Origin: Ryuthela nishihirai
Taxonomy: Eukaryota; Arthropoda; Arachnida; Araneae; Heptathelidae
Length of the DNA: 64,000 bases
NCBI GenBank assembly: GCA_038380435.1
Contig: JAWZYU010000020.1
Location: 42,378,307-42,442,306, forward strand
Direction: 5' to 3'
Position 1 is the stretch's first letter, and each line of letters opens with the position of its first letter. This document shows, piece after piece, positions 48,819 through 60,185 of the stretch. The notes beneath the pieces are model-generated. The model saw nothing but the letters and a program-made list of their open reading frames with translations, did not search any database and was not told the DNA's origin. The translations under genes and the position numbers were made by a program.

Positions 48819-49129
48819 CCTTAATGGAGTGGAATACAAACTCAAGACCTTTTTTTTTTCAGAAAATGAGGTTGAACGTAAATAAGATATTTCAATCAAA
48901 TCTATCTAAATATCGATTTTCAACAATATTTAAAAGAATATTGCATTTAGATCAATTAACATCATATATTATGGTTACTCTGAATCAAACAATTTTTAGT
49001 AGCATTAACAAAACAAAAAATAAAACTGCAAGTATTATGCGTTTATCTCAGTAATGTTAAATTTAATATTAATAATTTAGCACTTTTCAGGAAAAATCCT
49101 TATAACTGACACTGCTGCTGTTAAATGCT

Positions 49130-50170
49130 ATCACAGCTTCATAAATTCTTTTCTAAAAATTGAACGATTGCTGTTAGAAATTAATATTTAAATTCGACTG
49201 CGATATTCAACAATTTTAGTTTCATTTTGCCACGAAAAGTTTATTTTAGAGGAAAGAGAGCTTTGTATTGGCTTTTTTTTTTGACTTAATATTACCTTTA
49301 AATGACCCTTCATTATGGAAACTAGTCTGGTAATCTCCAGTAAAAGATTCTTCTTCTATCTATTCTGTTTTACAAAACCACATGACGACTATCCTAAAAT
49401 ATTAGATTCCTGATGATTTGTTGAAGGATTGCTGTTAGAAATTAAGATTTAGATTTGATTGCGATAGTCAGCTTATTTCCAGTCTTATTTTACCACAGAA
49501 AACATACGTAAAACTTAAGAAGGTTCGTGTTGGCTTTCTTTGACATAACATGAGATCTCCCCTTTATTATGGGGCGGGGGTGGCTCAGTCGGTAGCGCGC
49601 CAGGCTCGTAATCTGTAGTTCCCAGGTTCGAGTTCCAGCTGGGTCAGCGTTGAGATTTATCTCCGCAAAATTCCCCGCCCTTCCCACTGTCAGTAGGGGA
49701 CACCGATGGGCTTGGAAAGGCCGTCGGATGGGACGGTAAGCCGTGGCCCCATGTGAGGGAGAGTCATACCTTGCGCACGTTAAAGAACATGTTGGATGGC
49801 CTTGACAGGAGGCTACCATCTGTCTCCCAACAGCTGTTCCAGTCGGTCCCCTCCCCCAACCTTCTCTGATCCTTCGGGCTCCATGTGACCTGGCTATTTA
49901 GTCGATGGTGTGCAAAAAAGTGCCGCTCAGAGGTAAAACAACCCAACCCCTTTATTATAGAAACTAGTGTAGCAATCTCCAGTAAAAGATTTCTTTCTTT
50001 TGTGAAACTAAAACACAAGTTTTTCTGAAGTATACAATTTTTTAAACTCTTTCTCCTTTCCCTTAACCATCCGGGTCCTTCACGCACAGGCATTGCTACG
50101 TCACATTCCTGATTGCTTGCAATGGTAGCATCGGTTTTACAAAACAATGTGACGACTCTTAAGAAAAATT
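49130..50170. repeat. Repeat E: direct repeats of ~262 bp, with S1 inside
   Basis: GATTGCTGTTAGAAATTAA occurs at about 49166 and 49428. Blocks TTTTGCCACGAAAAG / TTTTACCACAGAAAAC, TTGGCTTTCTTTGACATAAC, GAAACTAGT...GTA(A/G)CAATCTCCAGTAAAAG and TTTTACAAAAC...TGACGACT follow in the same order in both. A third partial copy lies at 36330-36475. Type unknown; no coding frame or terminal repeats seen. Confidence 0.75.
49571..49946 (+). mobile_element. S1 SINE inside repeat E
   Basis: Near complete; a ~9-bp loss removes GCCGTCC before GTCGGATGGGACG. CCCCTTTATTAT is exact at 49559-49570 and 49947-49958. Confidence 0.95.
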
Positions 50171-50839
50171 ACATTTCAGATATTTTATTTCCTGTAAGCC
50201 ACCCTTTCTGCAACTAACATAATTTGTCATTCATACGTGACTTACTCATACTTAAACTTCATAGAGAAGCTCAGAGGATGTTGATGAGAATCACGGATGA
50301 GGAACGTACAACCATCAAACAAGATGAAGATGAAAACGCTCATGTATCGGATGATCTTCCACTGGTTGGGCACGTATAAACTCATATCCTGGTTTTCTTG
50401 TCTTTCCTTAAGCTGCTGCTCCTTTGCTCATTAATCAAACTTCATCGTATTATTGGATGAAAGTGAGCACGACGCGTTGACGAAGTGCGCGTTACACTTT
50501 AGATATTAATGATCTCGGGATAAAAGGTTACGCGGTGTGTGAGGAATAAGTGTAAAAGGAATGCCAGATGGGAGCGGTTCTTAACAATACGGATGAGTAA
50601 ATTACATTATTCGTGAGTTTCGGCAACATTTGCATTAAGGATAAAAGAGCAGGGATGATTAGTCATTGGAGAGTCTTGGAGGATAACCAGAGAGACCAAA
50701 TGCTCACCTTTATTTACTTAATTGTAAATCTTTGGTACACTTCGTGTCCACAGATTCAAGAATAGAATTTAAATTTTGGAGTAACGTGTCAGATTTGGTG
50801 AAGAGTAATTTTATCTCCGTTTTGCGTTACTTCTTTCAT
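50171..50839. other. Unassigned sequence
   Basis: GATGAGGAACGTACAACC to GTTGGGCACGTATAAAC (about 50300-50370) is rich in acidic codons in one frame, but it is short and I could not assign it. Nothing else identified. Confidence 0.4.
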
Positions 50840-50853
50840 ACTTGTGTTGTTGT

Positions 50854-51192
50854 AGTTCCCAGGTTCGAGTCCCAGCTGGGTCAGCGTTGAGATTTATCTC
50901 CGCAAAATTCCCCGCCCTGCCCACGGTCAGTAGGGGACAACGATGGGCTTGAAAAGGCCGCCGTCCGTCGGATGGGACGTTAAGCCGTGGCCCCGTGTGT
51001 GGGAGAGCCATACCCTGTGCACGTTAAAGAACACGCTGGATGGCCTTGACGGGAGGCTACCATCTGTCTCCCAACAGCTGTTCCAGTGGGTCCCCTCCCC
51101 CAACCTTCTCTGAGCCTTCGGGGTCCTTGTGACCTGGCCATTTAGCCCATGGTGTGCAAAAAAGTGCCGCTCAGAGGTAAAACAACCCAACA
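50854..51192 (+). mobile_element. S1 SINE, 5'-truncated within the tRNA-like head
   Basis: Starts at AGTTCCCAGGTTCGAGTCC, so the A box is missing and the B box kept. ACTTGTGTTGTTGT is exact at 50840-50853 and 51193-51206. The rest is complete and little diverged. Confidence 0.96.
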
Positions 51193-51333
51193 ACTTGTGT
51201 TGTTGTTAATCCATATGTCTGGTTGAAAGAGAAATCAATGAAAAGGAAGAACTGCTACGTAGAGGAAGAGCTTTGTTTTTATTTTTCATAAATCTTTCTC
51301 TAAGTAGCATATCCCAACAAGATGTTGGAGATG

Positions 51334-51706
51334 TTGTTGGGTTGTTTTACCTTTGAACTGCTCTTTTTTGCGCACAATGGGTTAAATAATTCAGAGAAGA
51401 TTGATAAAGGGGACCGCCGTACAGCTGTTAGGAGGTAGATGGTAGCTTCCCATCAAGGTCATCCAGCAAGTTCTTTAATGAACACAGGTAAGACTCTCCT
51501 TCACACGAAGCCACGGCTTTACGTTTCATCTGACGGACTGCGGTTTTCGAAACCCATCAGTGTCTCCCTTTCTGACCGAGAGGAAAGTGGGGGTTAGTGG
51601 AGATATATCTCAACCCTGACACAGTTGCGACGCGAACTTGGGAAGTGAAGATTACGGGGCTTGAAAACTACCGATTGTGTCCTTCGCCCCCCCCCCCCCC
51701 CCCCCC
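51334..51706 (-). mobile_element. S1 SINE, diverged, with a long C-run at its head
   Basis: Old minus S1 from TTGTTGGGTTGTTTTACC to CCTTCGCCCC, the head ending in about 20 consecutive C (51687-51706). That is an expansion of the normal GGGGCGGGGG 5' end. GGAGATG flanks at 51327-51333 and 51707-51713. Confidence 0.88.
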
Positions 51707-51713
51707 GGAGATG

Positions 51714-52003
51714 GATCAGTCGGTAGCGCGCCAGGCTCGTAATCTGTAGTTCTCAGGTTCGAGTCCCAGCTGGGTCAGCGTTGAGATTATCTCCGCAAAA
51801 TTCCCCGCCCTACCCAAGGTCAACAGGGGACACCAATGGGCTTGGAAAGGCCGCCGTCCGTTGGATGGGACGTTAAGCCGTGGTCCCGTGTGCGGAAGAG
51901 CCATACCCTGTGCACGTTAAAGAACACGCTGGATGGCCTTGACGGGAGGCTACCATCTGTCTCCCAACAGCTGTCTCCCCCCTTCCCAACCCTATAAGTA
52001 ATA
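51714..52003 (+). mobile_element. S1 SINE with 3' deletion, head-to-head with its neighbour
   Basis: Starts inside the A box (GATCAGTCGGTAGCGCG) and is normal to CTCCCAACAGCTGT, then jumps to CTCCCCCCTTCCCAACCC. About 95 bp of the 3' half and the usual tail are missing. Adjoins the previous S1 head to head. Confidence 0.9.
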
Positions 52004-52261
52004 TATACATTAAAACTAGAATAACATGTCGTCTCTGGCAAATATGGAACGATCGTTTTCAAAGAGAATGATGAATTTCTTTTCCCATTGCTAACTGTGA
52101 AAATCAGAACGAATGGATGATTCGGATAAATTCAAACAGCAATGTTCATTAGTAACTATCCAACCGAAATTAAAAACGGAAAGGAATTTTTCGTTTTTTA
52201 AAAAATAATAATAATAAATTCAACTAGAAAAAAATACAGAAACAAAGCATACAAATAAATA

Positions 52262-52744
52262 CAGTCGCTCAAAAAAGTATCCGAACATTATGGTTGATTA
52301 CAAGATTAAGAAAAAAATATCTGGCAACGATTTTTATAGAAATTAGTGATCTGGAAAACTTAGTGTCACGTGACAAGAAGGTTGCCAGATCACTAATTTC
52401 TAAATAAATCGTTGTCAGATATTTTTTCTTAATCTTGTAATCAACCATAGTGTTCGGATACTTTTTTGAGCGACTGTAGGTGGTCATATTATTTTGATAC
52501 TAGATCGTGTGGGCTCACTCACGGAAATATTGAGCGTGTGCAGTTACCGTTCACAGCAAACTGGAGCGTGTGCAGTAACTGGAGCGTGTACAGTTGCTGT
52601 ACACGCTCCAGGTATTTTTCCTGAATTCTGTAATCACGTGACACGAAGGTTGCCAGATCACTAATTTCTAAAAAAATCGTTGTCAGATATTTTTTCTTAA
52701 TCTTGTAATCAACCATAATGTTCGGATACTATTTTGAGCGACTG
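52262..52744. mobile_element. Composite palindromic TA-flanked DNA element (copy 2, A+B)
   Basis: Part A, 52262-52476, is nearly all inverted repeat: CAGTCGCTCAAAAAAG at the left, its complement at the right, and an inner palindrome around GATCTGG. Part B, 52477-52744, starts TAGGTGGTCATATTATTTTG and ends in a second copy of the right terminus. TA lies at 52260-52261 and 52745-52746. The same A then B order is seen at 16667-17476, where B is doubled. The B hairpin arm GTGTGCAGTAACTG is partly deleted here. Confidence 0.88.
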
Positions 52745-52746
52745 TA

Positions 52747-53430
52747 CTAAATAATAAATACAAATATCGTCATTACAATTGGAACAACAGAATCACCAGA
52801 CCCATCCAAGTTTGATATGCATAAGATAAAATTTGTCATCGTCATAGAATAAATATTACTTCTTAAATTATAATTATTACTTCTTAAATATTACTTCTTG
52901 AATTGCGGGGGGGGGGGGGGGGGTAGGGTGGTTCTGACAATAGCACGCCACTTTAGCTTTTAAGTTATTCCTACTATGAACCTGTAGTTTTAATCAGGAC
53001 TGAAGGAAGATCATTTCCTTTCTTCGGGCAAATTAATTTTCTGAACATGCATATGAAAGAAACATGAAAAAAAACGGAGAAAGTATCTGTTCAATCGTTA
53101 AAGTAACCTTGATGCAATTAAAGTTTTTCTTCGCGACCTATTTATTTTTTTCATTGATAATTTTAACAGTAATAGGAAAATCGTGATACCAAGTCTGTAA
53201 TTTACGAGATAAACGATAATGAAATATGAGGAAAAATGACGTCGAACTGAGCCTGTTTTCCACAAAGGAGAGCTTTCCGATTTTTCGTTTAATTCTTATA
53301 TATAACAACACTTTTGGTAAAATAAAAGACCGGTATTATAACAATTCAAGGAATTTCCAGTTCTTAAAGGGTGAGTATGAAAACTCAACGTGCATATTCA
53401 AAGAGAACAAGTGTTCTGTTTGTAGTGTGT
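52747..53430. other. Unassigned sequence with a long G-run
   Basis: About 18 consecutive G at about 52906-52923, preceded by ACTTCTTAAAT(T/A) words repeated three times. No coding similarity in the rest. Confidence 0.5.
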
Positions 53431-53755
53431 AATCTTGATTGTATCCTGGAAGACAGAAAAGGATCTAAGTAAAAGCTGAGTAGAAAGGCATCTTAATCTT
53501 AATTGTATCATGGAAGACAGGAAAGGATCCAAAGTAAAAGCTGAGTAGAAAGGCATCTTAATCTTAATTGTATCATGGAAGACAGGAAAGGATCCAAGTA
53601 AAAGCTGAGTAGAAAGGCATCTTAATCTTAATTGTATCATGGAAGACAGGAAAGGATCCAAAGTAAAAGCTGAGTAGAAAGGCAATATTGTTTTGTCTGT
53701 ACTATTTAATTTAAATTGTATCATGGAAGACAGGAAAAGATTCAGAGTGAAAGCT
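53431..53755. repeat. ~64-bp minisatellite, four copies plus a diverged fifth
   Basis: Unit AATCTTAATTGTATCATGG ... AAAGCTGAGTAGAAAGGCATC. Copies of 64 and 65 bp alternate (GATCCAAG / GATCCAAAG). After an interruption at about 53683-53710 a diverged copy follows (AAATTGTATCATGGAAGAC). A 132-codon minus-strand frame over it simply translates the repeat. Confidence 0.92.
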
Positions 53756-53799
53756 GATAACAAAAACTCTGGAGTATCTTGCCATTTTGGACACACACT

Positions 53800-54398
53800 T
53801 TTTCTACTTAATTATCTAATGGAATATAACATTTTAAAATATGGGTATTTTATAATGACCCTGCATTTATCGTTTATTAATTATTTATATTAGACTATTA
53901 CAGGTATATTCAGATGTCAAACTAATCTTAACTAAAGGTTTCTCTTCTGAAATAAATAACCCTAATGACATGTCGATTTGCATTTTAAATAATAATGATC
54001 TCATTTTATCGTTGTTCTTTCAAAAAAAAAAGTGTACATCAGCCTATTTTCGTCTAAAAGTCTAGACTAGAAGTGTGTTCACAAAAGAGGAGAGGTTAAC
54101 CAGCTCAGTCAGCTTGGGACTTTCGGTTTACATCCAGAATCGATACGAAGAGAGCTGCGGTTAACCCTAGGGGCCAAGAAACGGCTTGCATCTCCCTCCT
54201 CCAGTCTCTCAACCTCCACAGAGAGTACTGAATGCACAGAGAGTCCTTATGTACCCGTTCCCCAGTCATGAATGTTCGTTATTAGATCAGGCCGACGACA
54301 TCCACGAGTTTATAGAGAACCCGGTCCTCTCGTGTTTTGACAGCAGTTCCCGCTAGCCACTAAACCCCCACCACAAAGGAGTTAGAGAGAACTGAAAG
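53800..54398. other. Unassigned sequence
   Basis: AT-rich to about 54060, then more balanced composition to 54398. CACAGAGAGT occurs twice near 54218 and 54236. No identified element. Confidence 0.4.
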
Positions 54399-54809
54399 AT
54401 GGGTCGGGAAACGTTGTTCAAGTGGCATAGGGATGCAAGGGGGTGGTTGCGGTTGGGGGGAGGGATAGGAGGAAGGTGGGTTAAAGGGCAACGATGGCCT
54501 CCCATTCAGCTAAACTTAGGGGAGACTGCGCTTGCGCGGAAGAGACAAGGGGGAGCATCACGCGATGTTGAAGAGCGTAGACAAAGAAGAGCTCGAAACT
54601 CACCGGGAACGTTGGGAGCAATCAAAGCACGAGGGACGTGTTGTTTATTTTGGTCCCAGGTAGTGGTGGAGTTCGATAGTGGATGGATGATGGATTACTG
54701 TTTGTCTGTAGTCGGTGCTTGGTTGTTGATTCGGTGTCTAGTGATTGGATGGAAATTTTACGCTTCTAGTGTGCAGCGAGTCTCACAGCGAAACTCGAGA
54801 AGCAAGTAA
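54399..54809 (+). other. 136-codon open frame in a GC-richer island, unassigned
   Basis: The frame starts MGRETLFKWHRDARGW, is rich in Arg and Gly to about residue 80, then hydrophobic (DYCLSVVGAWLLIRCLVIGW) near residues 98-118. I recognise no family. It stands out because base composition here is more GC-rich than its surroundings and it lies outside any repeat I identified. It could be a first exon or promoter-proximal DNA, or chance in GC-rich sequence. No clear splice sites or neighbouring exons. Confidence 0.25.
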
Positions 54810-55387
54810 ATGCGCTTTTTATGCTCCAAGTTATATGGGATCTGTGCTTTTCGTTAAAGCGCACATTTTGAGCAGAAAATCGTTGATATTTAAATGCCTA
54901 ACACCGATAGTGTTTTTGTTTTCTTATTGTCGTAGATACCCGTTGAACTCGGGAAAAAATGCTGAAACACATGAAAAAGCAACAAATCGTTAAGAAGAGT
55001 ACAGTAATTTCCTTGTAGTGTATGGACAACATTCCTTAGAAGACAGATTAGATTGATCAAACTAATTGACCGATTTAAATTTGTACTGCATAGGATGTCA
55101 TTCTTCGCTAGGTGCTGCTGAGTTCCAAGATCTAATTATGGGGTGAATAATTCTAGGGAATTTACTTAGCGGAAAAATTCTAGGGACGACTTAACAAAGA
55201 TCCCCCTGGTTCCCAGCATTTGACTTTTTCTTAAGTTTTTCGACTTTTCTGAAATGAAAAAATTAATAACAGCAATAAAACATATTTCTGAAACCAATTA
55301 TAAATCAATAAATATAAACTAGTTACTAAGAATTTTTTTTTAAACTAGACCTAAGAATTTTTATTTTTCTCTTGGTTAAATGAACGA
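54810..55387. other. Unassigned AT-rich sequence
   Basis: No repeat or coding similarity recognised. Confidence 0.4.
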
Positions 55388-56036
55388 GAGATTATTCCGC
55401 TTCGCTATTGATCAAAGGGATCTGGGTTCGAGCCCCGGGTAAGGTATCGATATTTATTTTCTGTGTTGTATTTCTGCTGAGCTCTAGCCTTCACCAAGGA
55501 CTTTCTCTATGGCTTATTAAACTGGCATGGTTTTTGTCGCACCTCTGTCACTTCAAACACCTGACCACCATATTACACGGGGCGGGGGTGGCTCTGTCGG
55601 TAGCGCGCCAGGATCGTAATCTGTAGTTCCCAGGTTCGAGTCCCAGCTGGGTCAGCGTTGAGATTTATCTCCGCAAAATTCCCCGCCCTGCCCACGGTCA
55701 GTAGGGGACACCGATGGGCTTGGAAAGGTCGCCGTCCGTCGGATGGGACGTTAAGCCGTGGCCCCGTGTGCGGGAGAGCCATACCCTGTGCTCGTTAAAG
55801 AACACGCTGGATGGCCTTGACGGGAGGCTACCATCTGTCTCCCAACAGCTGTTCCAGTGGGTCCCCTCCCCCAACCTTCTCTGAGCCTTCGGGGTCCATG
55901 TGACCTGGCCATTTAGCCCATGGTGTGCAAAAAAATGCCGCTCAGAGGTAAAACAACCCAACCCACCATATTACATGTATTTATTACACCGGTGTTACAG
56001 CACCGTGTCTGCAAGCAGCTGCTTGAGGGGTAAATT
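55388..56036 (+). mobile_element. Diverged S2 SINE split by an S1
   Basis: Left piece 55388-55577: CTATTGATCAAAGGGATCTG, B box GGGTTCGAGCCCCGGG, TTTCTGCTGAGCTC, CTATGGCTTATTAAACTGGC. Right piece 55976-56036 ends GTGTCTGCAAGCAGCTGCTTG AGGGG. The A-box region is decayed. It is longer than S2 proper, so it is an old or variant copy. Confidence 0.8.
55578..55962 (+). mobile_element. S1 SINE nested in S2
   Basis: Complete, very close to the common S1 sequence. CCACCATATTACA is exact at 55565-55577 and 55963-55975. Gives the order S2 before this S1. Confidence 0.97.
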
Positions 56037-56773
56037 TTTAATGATTGAAATAGAAGTACACATTTAAAGAGTGGGAAGAGTAATAAGAAAAAAAATCCGA
56101 ATAAAGTGAGTCAATACTCACCCTTGCCAAACAATGAATTACTTCATAAAATTTTATTAATTTATATAAAACATAGAAAACTAAGTAGTTTATTATTAAA
56201 TTTTATATACTTTTTATATAAGTTAATTGCATATTTTAGTTAACTTTATTTATCATCATTATCATCATAATAATCAATAATATCCTCAAAACTTTAAAAT
56301 TATCACACCTTCGTTTGGGCCTTTTAATAATAACCACTATATAATTAACATGACAAAAATTAATCAAATACATAATATTATTTATTTTTAGAAAGTATAA
56401 TATGCAATTTATTTGGAAGTATTTTGAAGTGACAGTTGAAAGGATGATGGACGTTGTCTCCCAGGAGTATGTTTCGGATCCAACTTAATAAATACTTCAA
56501 TACCGAATTCATATTAGTGTTATTTCACCAATGAATGTCATTTATTTACAGCACCGTGGTCTAAATTAGCGATGTGATTCTTTGAAGACATATTAGGATT
56601 CACATTAGGTTATAACTAGTTTAAAGAATACAGATGATTTCAGACTCTTGCGAGCTCGTACTCAGTTAGAATTAAGATTTCCAATTTTGGCTTTTAATTG
56701 TAAAAAATACAACAAAAAGTAAAAGAGATACTTTCTTTCGATTATGATTGCAGTCTTTTCAATTAATAAATTA
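56037..56773. other. Unassigned AT-rich sequence
   Basis: TATCATCATTATCATCATAATAATC near 56250 is low complexity; nothing else recognised. Confidence 0.4.
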
Positions 56774-56870
56774 GCTCTCAAGCAGCTGCTTGCCATAGGT
56801 CTGACAAGAACCTGTCAGTATGCCATAGAGAAAGTCAGTAGCCAGCGCGCTAATCACTCAGCCACGTAAC
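56774..56870 (-). mobile_element. S2 SINE fragment with internal deletion
   Basis: CTCTCAAGCAGCTGCTTGCC and GTCTGACAAGAACCTGTCAG match the S2 3' part, then the sequence jumps to AGCCAGCGCGCTAATCACTC and AGCCACG, the outer head. The central part, including the B box, is deleted. Confidence 0.85.
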
Positions 56871-57319
56871 GACTTTTTAATATAGTGTTTAGTAATTAAA
56901 ATTATAATCGCTATTTAGCTTTCGACTATTTTTTTTCTAAGTTCTCTCTCTTTTATTAATGTCTCTTTTATTAATCTCCGTTATTGTTTATAGTTATGTT
57001 GTTTAAGAAATTTCAGAGTCTGTGATTTAATTTTAACATTTTCAGTTTAAAGCAAAATTTAGGTTTCAGTCTTTCAATTTCAGCCCTTTCGAACTAGGAG
57101 TAGTTTTAGGACGGTTCTCCGTCCTACATGTTGCAAATAAAAACAAAAATCCAGCCGCAATACCGCAGAAGTTGTACAATTCATCGGTACACTGAAACTC
57201 GTTCAATAATTCTTCTAAATTAGACAATAAACCTCAAATTGATTTGTTTCTCAGGAACTGTTCCATCGTAAACTTCTGAAACTATAAGTTTTGTCTTCAA
57301 TATTTAAAATAATTGCAAT

Positions 57320-57627
57320 CGAGGCCTGATCTACGGACCACGCCCCTTTTCCCCATGGCCCTTCCCCCCCCCCCCAACCTTCCTAGATCCGACATTCTTT
57401 CAGAATGCTAGTAATAGAGGCAAAAAATATTAAGCTTATTTAAATTTAAGGCATTTTTCAAGAAATTTTAAAGACCTCTTTAAACGGAGGGGAAATGGTA
57501 TACTACAACAGTCTCTTGACTGGATTTTCAATAGAGCCAGGAAAATGTAAAGAAGTTTTACATTTTTCTGGCATATTGTGTTTCTTGCCCCCTCCCCCTA
57601 GATTTTTTAATTCTAGATCCGTGCCTG
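57320..57627. mobile_element. hAT-like non-autonomous element, 308 bp, 8-bp TSD
   Basis: ATTGCAAT flanks at 57312-57319 and 57628-57635. Ends read AGGCCTGATCTACGG and, reversed, CAGGCACGGATCTAGAA. Subterminal blocks are C-rich at the left (57363-57376) and CCCCCTCCCCCTAG at the right. An 8-bp duplication plus CAG-type ends fits the hAT superfamily. No transposase. The reference copy for the GATCTAG family in this window. Confidence 0.82.
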
Positions 57628-57635
57628 ATTGCAAT

Positions 57636-58147
57636 TACTTTAAAACGTGCAGTAGCATATGACATGAATCATTAAATAAATGGTTTAGCAAAATGTATTT
57701 CGACATACGTGTGCAATGACGGTGTTAGTTGTCCTATTTTGTATCTTTAACATTGATACGATTTTCAAATTTGAGTCCGAATTCATCTCTGAATCTAAAT
57801 GAATCTGAATCTGGTATTTTCTAGTTAGCTGATTTTTGTGTGTTGTGTTTTCTGGATTTATTTGATGTACACCATTTTTGTGGCTGAATGACCTATATTT
57901 AATATAATTTATTCATTTTCCTGCAGATAAGCTTTTAGCTTTGCGGGTCAAAGTGTAAATGTATTTGTATTCTTTACTCTTATGAATAAAAATTATATTC
58001 TAAAAAAAAAACGTAAATCTTTCCAAGACACTAGTTCTGTAAATAACAAATATGGACTTTGATAATGATGATAGTTTAGGAGTCCCAGTTCAATAGCTTT
58101 CTGAAAATTCATTTCCTTATACAGTATATATATATTTCAATTTATCA
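57636..58147. other. Unassigned AT-rich sequence
   Basis: No repeat or coding similarity recognised. Confidence 0.4.
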
Positions 58148-58379
58148 TTTTCCAAAGAAAGTGCTATTAGTATTCAAGTAGGCATCGATTTGATCTATGA
58201 TTGTGATAAATCCACAAAACACAACATTCATTTTCCAAAGATTTTGATCTATGATTGTGATAAATCCACAAAACACAACATTCATTTTCCAAAGATTTTG
58301 ATCTATGATTGTGATAAATCCACAAAACACAACATTCATTTTCCAAAGAAAGTGCTATTAGTATTCAAGTAGGCATCGA
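58148..58379. repeat. 54-bp tandem repeat, three copies, within a duplicated frame
   Basis: Unit GATCTATGATTGTGATAAAT ... TTCATTTTCCAAAG in three nearly exact copies (58194-58351). A 41-bp segment starting TTTTCCAAAGAAAGTGC occurs before and after (58148-58188 and 58339-58379). As 54 is a multiple of three, both strands have open frames that only mirror the repeat. Confidence 0.95.
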
Positions 58380-58440
58380 CATCATGAAGAAAAAGTTATG
58401 GACAGACATCACTAACGTTTGCGGGTGTCAAACTTATGGA

Positions 58441-58700
58441 AAATATTAGATAATAATTTAAAAGAGGCGGAGAAGTTCTCTGTATTCAAACGTAGTTTGT
58501 TAACTTCTTTTACCAAATAACATTTTTAATGCTTAAAATATTTTTATGTTGCATAGCTAAATTAATATTTGCCACATGTTTAAGATTTAGTATAATTTAG
58601 TTATGGTACTCAGTTAGGGGAAAAAATCTCATGCACACTTGAGACTCGAACCATCAGATTATAAACCCAATGCGCTACAGAGTGAATCAATCTTTGCCCC
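58441..58700. repeat. Dispersed repeat C, copy 1
   Basis: Shares with 61858-62480 GTATTCAAA(C/T)G, AGTTTGTTAA, TTTTACCAAATAAC, TAAATTAATATTTGCCACA, ATTTAGTTATG and ACTCAGTTAGGGGAA. Its right end reads like a decayed minus-strand tRNA-like head (GAGACTCGAACCATC ... GCGCTACAGAGTGAATC). So C may be another old tRNA-derived SINE. Confidence 0.75.
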
Positions 58701-58727
58701 ACCCAATAACTCGGGAGTTATTGTAGT

Positions 58728-59108
58728 TGTTGTTTTATCTCTGAGCGGCGCTTTTTTGCACACCATGGGCTAAATGGCCAGGTCACATGGACCCTGAAGG
58801 CTCAGAGAAGGTTGGGGGAGGGGACCCACTGGAACAGCTGTTGGGAGACAGATGGTAGCCTCCCCTCAAGGCCATCCAGCGTGTTCTTTAACATACATAG
58901 GGTATGGCTCTCCCGCACACGGGGCCACGGCTTAACGTCCCATCCAACGGACGGCGGTCTTTCCAAGGCCATCGGTGTCCCCTACTGACCGTGGGCAGGG
59001 CGGGGAATTTTGCGGAGATAAATCTCAACGCTGACCCAGCTGGGACTCGAACCTGGGAACTGCAGATTACGAGCCTGGCGCGCTACCGACTGAGCCACCC
59101 CCGCCCCT
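58728..59108 (-). mobile_element. S1 SINE, full length
   Basis: Complete, with a minimal tail (TTGTTGTTTTATC). AGTTATTGTAGT is exact at 58716-58727 and 59109-59120. Confidence 0.96.
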
Positions 59109-59120
59109 AGTTATTGTAGT

Positions 59121-60185
59121 GGAAACAGAAAATTAAAAATCAAGCAATGGTAAAAGATTCAGTGTGAACAAAGATCTGGGCTTTAATTGATCGGTTGTAA
59201 TTTGAGAGAAAGTGAAAAACGAAATTAGAAATAGGAGAAAAGTAGTCTTTCAACCATACAAGAGGAAAATGCTACTTTTATTCGTATTTAGGTGCATTCG
59301 CTCATTAAACATAACCGAAGACAGCATAAAAGTAACATATATATATATTCATAAAAAAATTGGCTTGGCTTCAGCATTTTCGTCTTCCAATTAAAACGCA
59401 AGATTAAATTAGAGGAAGTTCTTAAGTCACTTCAACGAGCTTGTTCTTTTTGCTTCCTTTTTTAAAAATTACAAACTTCAATTCAGCTAAGGTTGTTAAT
59501 AAATTTTTATTTGATTTTGCTCATCAGGGTTTTGTTATTGCTCTTTGCCTAAGGGCGTGGGTGATTCATTTGGTTGCATCTTTCAAATGGAAATGTTTCT
59601 ACTAAGAAAGGAGCTAATGCATTCCTTACATTAGGAACATTGATTGTTTCATTCTGTATTGGATTTTTTTTTGTGTGTGTGTTGCTGAATTAATTTACTT
59701 CACCGCGCAAATTAAATGCGCTTGAGCACCTCAGCCTTTTTAAGTTTTTTCCAGGATGCGTTAAAATTCGGCATTTCTTTGCAAATTAAATGCTTAAGGA
59801 CGAAGGAGGTGAATTCTCGGGAGGAAATGAAGTTAGAATTCGCACGCATCTGTTTACTGGCAAACCGGGCGTAAAAACTCCAAGTTGAACTTCAGAAAAT
59901 CAAGCACTTCTTTTGTTTATGATTGATCGGTTTTTGGAAAAGTTGAAATCACGTCGCCATCACGTGTTGCTGAGAAATGAGGTTTTGGAAATCTTTCATA
60001 TGAGAATTAACGCATGAAGTGGGATTTACTGTATTTTCCAAAAGAGGATTTGTTTTTTCTATCTAAGGGTTTAAAACAAAGAGCTACTCTAAATCTGCAG
60101 TTAAGTTATTCTTTGAGTACAGTGATCAATGTAGTAGCACAATCGACGCTTTTGGGGCGTTTGCCATTCATTTGGGTGCATCTTT
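59121..60185. other. Unassigned sequence
   Basis: No repeat family recognised. Two 60-codon plus frames (59212-59394, 60014-60196) have no recognisable features. TCATTTGG(T/G)TGCATCTTTCAA occurs near 59566 and 60167. Confidence 0.4.

Noticed and set aside
53398..53796. 132-codon minus-strand repeat protein
   Set aside because: It simply translates a 64/65-bp minisatellite; repeat units are not all multiples of three and no domain is recognisable.
58145..58372. Overlapping frames on both strands with 18-residue repeats
   Set aside because: Products of a three-copy 54-bp tandem repeat. Open frames on both strands are expected when the unit is a multiple of three.
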